From NCBI GenBank assembly GCA_903857815.1, contig CAIOGK010000101.1, positions 1 through 11,029 of the forward strand: a stretch of DNA of 11,029 nt. Direction: 5' to 3'. The notes under the pieces are model-generated. The model searched no databases. It saw nothing but the letters and a program-made list of their open reading frames with translations, and was not told the DNA's origin. The first letter of the stretch is position 1. Each line of letters starts with the position of its first letter. Shown piece by piece: positions 7,466 through 11,029 of the stretch. The translations under genes were made by a program, and so were the position numbers. The stretch is from Candidatus Falkowiibacteriota bacterium (GTDB lineage Bacteria > Patescibacteriota > Patescibacteriia > Patescibacteriales > UBA12465).

Positions 7466-8620
7466 TTAACGCTTAAGGTAACTTATTTTAGCTTGTTTGC
7501 TAATATTAGTCAATATACCCATAGCAATTAAAGCTGATAAAATTGCTGAACCGCCAGCTGAAATAAATGGCAAAGGAACTCCAGTCATAGGAATTAAATT
7601 TATCATGCCGCCAATATTTAAAAATGTCTGGACGGCCAACCAAACAACAATTCCGGTTGCCAGAGTTCTTCCGTATAAATCAGGTGCGGCGCGAGCAATA
7701 ATCAGGCCACGATAGAAAATAAATAAAAACAGCAATATTAATAATGAGCTAAACACAAAACCGATCTCTTCAGCGGCAATAGAAAAAATTGAATCACCCC
7801 AAACTTCTGGCAAATACATAAATTTTTGACGACTCTGACCTAGACCGCGTCCAAACCAGCCACCAGAACCGACAGCAATCAAAGATTGATTTATTTGATA
7901 ACACTTATCTTGAGCACTATAACTGGGGTCTTTAAGGCATTTAAACCGGTCGCTTTGATAAGAAGATTTGATACTTAACATTAAAAATAATACTAAACCA
8001 GCGAAAACTAATACTAAAAATATATGTCTTACCTTACCGCCGCCGACAAAAAAGACCAACATGGAAGTAAAGGCGATAATAAACAATGTCCCTAAATCTG
8101 GTTGAGCAAGCATTAATAAGCTAATGATGCCTAATATTAATAAAAATGGGAAAATACCCCCCGAAAAACTTCCAAGTTCCCCCTTTTTAGCCTCTAGCCA
8201 AGTTGCTAAATAAATCAAAAAAGATAATTTTACTAGCTCGGCGGGCTGAAAAGAATAACCGAAAATATTAATCCAACTTCGAGCGGTTCCATATTCAGAT
8301 CTAATACCGGGAATAAAAACTAGAGTTAAAAGAACAATAGAAACTATTAAAAAAAAGAAGGCGTACTTCTTCCAAACACGATAATCTATTTTTGAGGCAA
8401 TAAAAAAAGCGATTAAACCTAGACCAACACCAATTAATTGGTGAGTGAAGTAGTAATAAGTATTACCAAAACGCGCATAAGAAACAACCGAGGAAGCACT
8501 AAACAAAAGCACTAAACCAATAGCAACTAACATAAAAATGGCAGTCACTAAACTTTTATCCGGCTCATGTTCTCCTGTGCGGGCAGAAAATATTTTTTTT
8601 CTCAAGAGGCTTAACCTCAT
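7466..8620 (-). CDS. ftsW: FtsW-type SEDS peptidoglycan polymerase (384 aa)
   Basis: Multi-pass SEDS glycosyltransferase that polymerises lipid II into glycan strands, normally with a class b PBP, at the division site. Start chosen: ATG at 8620, which forms ATGA with the mraY stop. The longer reading from 8683 begins with TTG and its extra 21 residues lie wholly over mraY. Numbered from 8620: TARSWINIFG at 112-121, FQPAELVKLSF at 124-134, QSLIAVGSGG at 245-254, GLGQSRQKFMYLPEVWGD at 259-276 with the catalytic-type Asp276, and LPFISAGGSA at 350-359. About ten hydrophobic segments are visible and length is typical. SRQK and LPE plus the mraY/murG context favour FtsW over RodA. Oddity: the extracellular loop before QSLIAVGSGG carries two cysteines (C228, C240) 12 residues apart. 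Confidence 0.92.
   Translation of the reverse strand: MRLSLLRKKIFSARTGEHEPDKSLVTAIFMLVAIGLVLLFSASSVVSYARFGNTYYYFTHQLIGVGLGLIAFFIASKIDYRVWKKYAFFFLIVSIVLLTLVFIPGIRSEYGTARSWINIFGYSFQPAELVKLSFLIYLATWLEAKKGELGSFSGGIFPFLLILGIISLLMLAQPDLGTLFIIAFTSMLVFFVGGGKVRHIFLVLVFAGLVLFLMLSIKSSYQSDRFKCLKDPSYSAQDKCYQINQSLIAVGSGGWFGRGLGQSRQKFMYLPEVWGDSIFSIAAEEIGFVFSSLLILLFLFIFYRGLIIARAAPDLYGRTLATGIVVWLAVQTFLNIGGMINLIPMTGVPLPFISAGGSAILSALIAMGILTNISKQAKISYLKR
8617..8620 (-). promoter_or_regulatory. ATGA stop-start overlap of mraY and ftsW
   Basis: The mraY stop TGA (8619-8617) and the ftsW start ATG (8620-8618) overlap in ATGA. This is the classic arrangement for translational coupling by re-initiation and is the reason for choosing this ftsW start. 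No Shine-Dalgarno precedes it. It also shows TGA being used as a stop. Confidence 0.75.
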
Positions 8621-9663
8621 ATTTGCGTATCTAACAAAAAAATAATCATACCGATCGTTGCACCGATACCAGCTATAACCCAAAAACGCATTACTACCTT
8701 AGCTTCTGGCCAACCAATTGCTTGATAATGATGATGGATGGGGCTAGATAAAAATATCTTTTTGCCCCTGATTCGTTTAGATAAAGTTTGAATAATTACC
8801 GATAAAGATTCAATTAAAAAAACAGCACCGATAGGAATCAACAAAAGAGCATTATTAGTAAGCATGGCAATAATTCCTAAAGTTACGCCCAAGCTCATCG
8901 CTCCGGTATCGCCCATATAAAATCTTGCTGGAGGGATATTAAACCATAAGAAAGCCAATAAGGCTCCAATAATAACCGCACAAAAAGTTGCTAAATCATA
9001 ACGCCCCATTGCAAAAGAAATCACGCCATAAGAAGCAAAAGCAATTAAAAGCGTACCGCCGGCGAGTCCGTCTAAACCGTCGGTTTCGTTAACAGAAAAG
9101 GAGGTAGCGACAATAATAAAAATAAAAATTGGAATATACCAGGCACCAATTTCAAAGCTACCAAAAAAAGGAATATGAAGTAATGTCCAATCAAGCTTAA
9201 AATAGAACCAAAAAGCGCCCACAATCGCAATTAAAGTATATATAAGAATTCGATGACGTAATTTCAACCCCCCACCGCCAAATACGCCCCTTCCTCTTAC
9301 ATCCAACCAATCATCAACTAGGCCTATAAGAGCAGTAATAATCAAGGCTCCTAACGGCAAAAGTGTTTCCGCTCTAGATAAAAAATTAAAATATTGAAAA
9401 ACACCATCAGGAAAGAAAGATGATAAAAAATAAAATAACATTATCAAGATTAAAACAGTCCCCCAAATTAAAACACCGCCCATAGTCGGCGTTCCTGCTT
9501 TATGCGCATGAAGCTCACTAAAAATAGGAGTTCCTCCCGTGTTTCTAATCTTCTTGCCTAATTTGTATTTATATAAGAAATGAGTTAAAAGGGGCGTAGT
9601 AAACAAAGCAAATAAAAAAGCTAGGGTTGAAAAAAATAAGATTCTAATAATTTGAAACTCCAT
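8617..9663 (-). CDS. mraY: phospho-MurNAc-pentapeptide transferase MraY (348 aa)
   Basis: Integral membrane enzyme that transfers phospho-MurNAc-pentapeptide from UDP to undecaprenyl phosphate, making lipid I, with Mg2+. Seen: HAHKAGTPTMGG at 52-63, the aspartate pair in LVDDWLDV at 115-122 (D117, D118), NETDGLDGLAGG at 192-203, PARFYMGDTGAMSLG at 245-259 (D252), and the C-terminal SPIHHHYQAIGWPE at 307-320 with the HHH cluster at 310-312. About ten hydrophobic helices are visible. All residues usually regarded as catalytic are present, and length is near the Aquifex and E. coli proteins (about 360). ATG at 9663 lies 9 nt after the stop of the 137-aa gene; no good Shine-Dalgarno. The TGA stop overlaps the ftsW start, so the two are probably coupled. 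In E. coli murD lies between mraY and ftsW; here it does not. Confidence 0.97.
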   Translation of the reverse strand: MEFQIIRILFFSTLAFLFALFTTPLLTHFLYKYKLGKKIRNTGGTPIFSELHAHKAGTPTMGGVLIWGTVLILIMLFYFLSSFFPDGVFQYFNFLSRAETLLPLGALIITALIGLVDDWLDVRGRGVFGGGGLKLRHRILIYTLIAIVGAFWFYFKLDWTLLHIPFFGSFEIGAWYIPIFIFIIVATSFSVNETDGLDGLAGGTLLIAFASYGVISFAMGRYDLATFCAVIIGALLAFLWFNIPPARFYMGDTGAMSLGVTLGIIAMLTNNALLLIPIGAVFLIESLSVIIQTLSKRIRGKKIFLSSPIHHHYQAIGWPEAKVVMRFWVIAGIGATIGMIIFLLDTQI

Positions 9664-9672
9664 ACGCCTATA

Positions 9673-10086
9673 CTATCTAAAATTTATTAAAAAAATAGCC
9701 ATCAGGGCCAAGCTAAGAAAAACGCCAAAAACAACCGCGGCTCCTAAAAAAAGATGAGCAATAAATTGAAATTCACGACGTCTTACAAAAATAGAAACTA
9801 GAATAATATTGATAATAACAACTGAAAGGTCTACCAAAGGATACAAAAATATTTTTTCCGGGCTTCCGACTAAATCTACACCGAAATCTATATTATAATG
9901 TAAAATTAAAAAGTCACTGCTTAAACGACGACGAATTACCAAGGCTTGCAACCAAGCAAAAACTTGCAATAACAAGATTGCAACCAAATAGAGTCTAACT
10001 GGATAAAATTTAAGAAGGGATTTTATCACTTCACCAGTTCTCTGCAAAGAAGTATAAAGACGAGCGTAAAAATTAGAGTAAGTCAT
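9673..10086 (-). CDS. three-helix membrane protein, first gene of the mur operon (137 aa)
   Basis: I do not recognise a named family. The protein has a short polar N terminus (MTYSNFYARLYTSLQR) and three clear hydrophobic helices at about residues 32-51, 79-100 and 108-134. Basic clusters flank them (RRR at 52-54, RRR at 102-104), which helps fix a topology. The loop between helices 1 and 2 holds LHYNIDFGVDLVG at 62-74. Its H..N...G.D..G spacing recalls the DUF1648 membrane-protein motif; this is a pattern resemblance only. It starts with ATG at 10086, is the most upstream gene of the minus-strand run, and its TAG stop lies 9 nt before mraY. Co-transcription with mraY-ftsW-murG suggests an envelope or division role, but nothing in the sequence shows which. 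No Shine-Dalgarno is visible. Confidence 0.8.
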   Translation of the reverse strand: MTYSNFYARLYTSLQRTGEVIKSLLKFYPVRLYLVAILLLQVFAWLQALVIRRRLSSDFLILHYNIDFGVDLVGSPEKIFLYPLVDLSVVIINIILVSIFVRRREFQFIAHLFLGAAVVFGVFLSLALMAIFLINFR

Positions 10087-10169
10087 AGAAAAAAAGCAAG
10101 ATATAGTATCCTTAATAGAAGCTTATCATATTTTTAAAATAATATAAAACGTGCTAAAATAATAGCATT
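10087..10169. promoter_or_regulatory. divergent intergenic region, likely promoters for both directions
   Basis: These 83 bp are the only space between the minus-strand operon (ATG 10086) and the plus-strand gene (ATG 10170), so promoters for both should lie here. The stretch is very AT-rich, which makes hexamer matches weak evidence. For the plus gene, TATAAA at 10143-10148 and TAAAAT at 10155-10160 are possible -10 boxes; the latter would give an almost leaderless mRNA. For the operon, TATTAA at 10117-10112 and TACTAT at 10108-10103 on the minus strand are possible -10 boxes. No good -35 box is seen on either strand. A small inverted repeat, TGCTA-N6-TAGCA, covers 10152-10167. Confidence 0.4.
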
Positions 10170-11029
10170 ATGATAAATAAAACTCTACATAACCTTTTTG
10201 GCTTTGCGGCTAAAGAAAAAGCAAAAAAAGTAGTTATTTCTGGCTCAGAAAGTGGGTTAGCTTTTAATTGTCACCTGCCAGATGGCGAGGAAGCAATATT
10301 CAATATACCAAAAAACCTAGAAGTTGACCTTGCTACCAATTTGCGTCGCTTATTAGAGATTGCTCCGGGAGAACTTGCCTCCGGTAAATATTGCAAACTG
10401 AGTGATAAAAACTATCATCTCAATTTTCGCCTAAGCATAGTCCCCGATAAATTTGGTGAAAAAATCATTATCAACATAATTGACGAAAAAAAAGATGCCA
10501 TGACTTTAAATAAATTAGGTTTGCAAAAAGAAGATTTAACAACTTTAAAAACCCAAATTAACAATAAAACCGGATTAGTAATTATTAGTTCGCCGGAGAT
10601 GCAAGGACGAAGTTCTACTTTAAATTCCCTGCTTACTGAAATTAATAAAGAAGACAAAAATATCTATTTCATTAATGACGTCCCAGAAAATCAATTATCA
10701 GGAATAAACTATGTATCTAACGATTTAAACAATTGGGCTACGATTCTAAAACAAAATTCTGATATTATTGTTTTAGACGTTAAAAATAGTGAAAACCATC
10801 TCACGGAAGCGATAAATGCCGCCGCTACTGGACGCTTAGTTATTATTACCCTGGAAGCAATAAACGGCTTTGAAGCTTTATATAAAATTTTAAACAATAG
10901 CTTGCCCTTAAAATTAAAACTTGATAGCCTTAAAATGATAACTGGCCAAGCATTAATAGATTTAAAAAGACCAAAAAATAAAAATGGTAAAGTTAGTAAA
11001 AATAAAAGAAAAAAGATAGGAATATTTGA
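10170..11029 (+). CDS. degenerate GspE/PilB-family protein (pseudo-ATPase), partial at 3' end
   Basis: Plus-strand reading from ATG 10170 (in-frame stop at 10155) that is open at the right edge, 286 codons seen. The order of segments follows secretion/pilus ATPases. An N2-like domain at about 20-105 ends in LNFRLSIVPDKFGEKIIINIID (84-105), which parallels the family's DFRVSTLPTVHGEKVVLR. LNKLGL (113-118), GLVIISSPEMQG (135-146), SDIIVLDVKN (197-206), AATGRLVIITLEA (218-230) and KKIGIF (281-286) fall where LEELGF, GMILVTGPTGSG, PDIIMVGEIRD, ALTGHLVLSTLHT and GRIGIYE are expected. The catalytic residues are not kept: Walker A reads SPEMQGRSST without the GKT/S lysine, the Walker B Glu is absent, both His-box histidines are Arg and Glu, and the C-terminal cysteines of the zinc site are missing. 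The frame is intact over 860 nt, so it looks like a maintained non-ATPase paralogue rather than a decaying gene. Role unknown; perhaps structural in a pilus machine. Confidence 0.75.
   Translation, partial: MINKTLHNLFGFAAKEKAKKVVISGSESGLAFNCHLPDGEEAIFNIPKNLEVDLATNLRRLLEIAPGELASGKYCKLSDKNYHLNFRLSIVPDKFGEKIIINIIDEKKDAMTLNKLGLQKEDLTTLKTQINNKTGLVIISSPEMQGRSSTLNSLLTEINKEDKNIYFINDVPENQLSGINYVSNDLNNWATILKQNSDIIVLDVKNSENHLTEAINAAATGRLVIITLEAINGFEALYKILNNSLPLKLKLDSLKMITGQALIDLKRPKNKNGKVSKNKRKKIGIF

Noticed and set aside
7466..8620. RodA instead of FtsW
   Set aside because: The SRQK.MYLPE segment and the position between mraY and murG fit FtsW better, although SEDS proteins of reduced genomes can be hard to separate without a tree.
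8621..8683. Longer ftsW reading beginning upstream inside mraY
   Set aside because: It would start with TTG at 8683, and the 21 extra residues (GYSWYRCNDRYDYFF...) are an out-of-frame reading of the mraY 3' end with no FtsW similarity. ATG 8620 makes an ATGA junction and gives a normal N terminus.
11027..11029. Terminal TGA as the stop of the plus-strand gene
   Set aside because: In the frame set by ATG 10170 the last full codon is TTT at 11025-11027 and the final GA belongs to the next codon, so the TGA is out of frame and the gene is open at the edge.
10170..11029. Recent pseudogene of pilB
   Set aside because: There is no stop or frameshift in 286 codons, and losses fall at catalytic boxes while structural segments remain, which fits a maintained paralogue better.
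1..11029. Recoded TGA (Gly or Trp), as in some CPR lineages
   Set aside because: TGA ends mraY at the expected length with an ATGA junction, and tryptophans are encoded by TGG, so the standard code fits.

Overview
The window is AT-rich (about one third G+C by eye) and reads as a bacterial chromosome fragment, most likely from the Candidate Phyla Radiation (Patescibacteria, Parcubacteria-like). The grounds are an alanyl-tRNA synthetase (AlaRS) of only 605 residues that lacks two modules, Mur enzymes with non-canonical residues at several motif positions, tightly packed genes almost without Shine-Dalgarno sequences, and a degenerate PilB/GspE-type gene next door. Stops are TAA, TAG and TGA (TGA ends mraY), so the code looks standard. 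The lineage is inferred from protein features, not from a marker phylogeny.

Almost everything from 10086 down to 1 is one minus-strand run of nine genes. In transcription order these are a 137-aa three-helix membrane protein, mraY, ftsW, murG, murC, an ABC exporter, murB, alaS and the start of another membrane protein that leaves the window at base 1. Gaps are +9, -4, +3, -1, -22, +1, +45 and +5 nt, so an operon with translational coupling is likely. The ftsW start is best placed at 8620 (ATGA overlap with mraY) rather than at a longer TTG-started reading.

The mur genes cover part of peptidoglycan precursor synthesis. MurB makes UDP-MurNAc and MurC adds L-Ala. MraY moves the finished UDP-MurNAc-pentapeptide onto undecaprenyl phosphate (lipid I). 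MurG adds GlcNAc (lipid II). FtsW polymerises lipid II at the septum. murA, murD, murE, murF, ddl, ftsQ and a recognisable murJ are not in this window. The ABC exporter sits inside the cluster and could serve envelope-lipid export, possibly lipid-linked precursor flipping; this is a hypothesis.

An 83-bp intergenic stretch (10087-10169) separates the operon from a divergent plus-strand gene at 10170 that is open at the right edge. It has the fold-level sequence pattern of a type II secretion/type IV pilus ATPase, but Walker A, Walker B, the Asp box, the His box and the zinc cysteines are all eroded, so it looks like a pseudo-ATPase. No tRNA, rRNA, CRISPR array, insertion sequence or clear terminator was seen. 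I found no wholly new system. The most interesting points are the pseudo-ATPase, the doubly reduced AlaRS with an altered G3:U70-reading residue, the ABC exporter inside the mur cluster, and MurG lacking its usual glycine-loop histidine.
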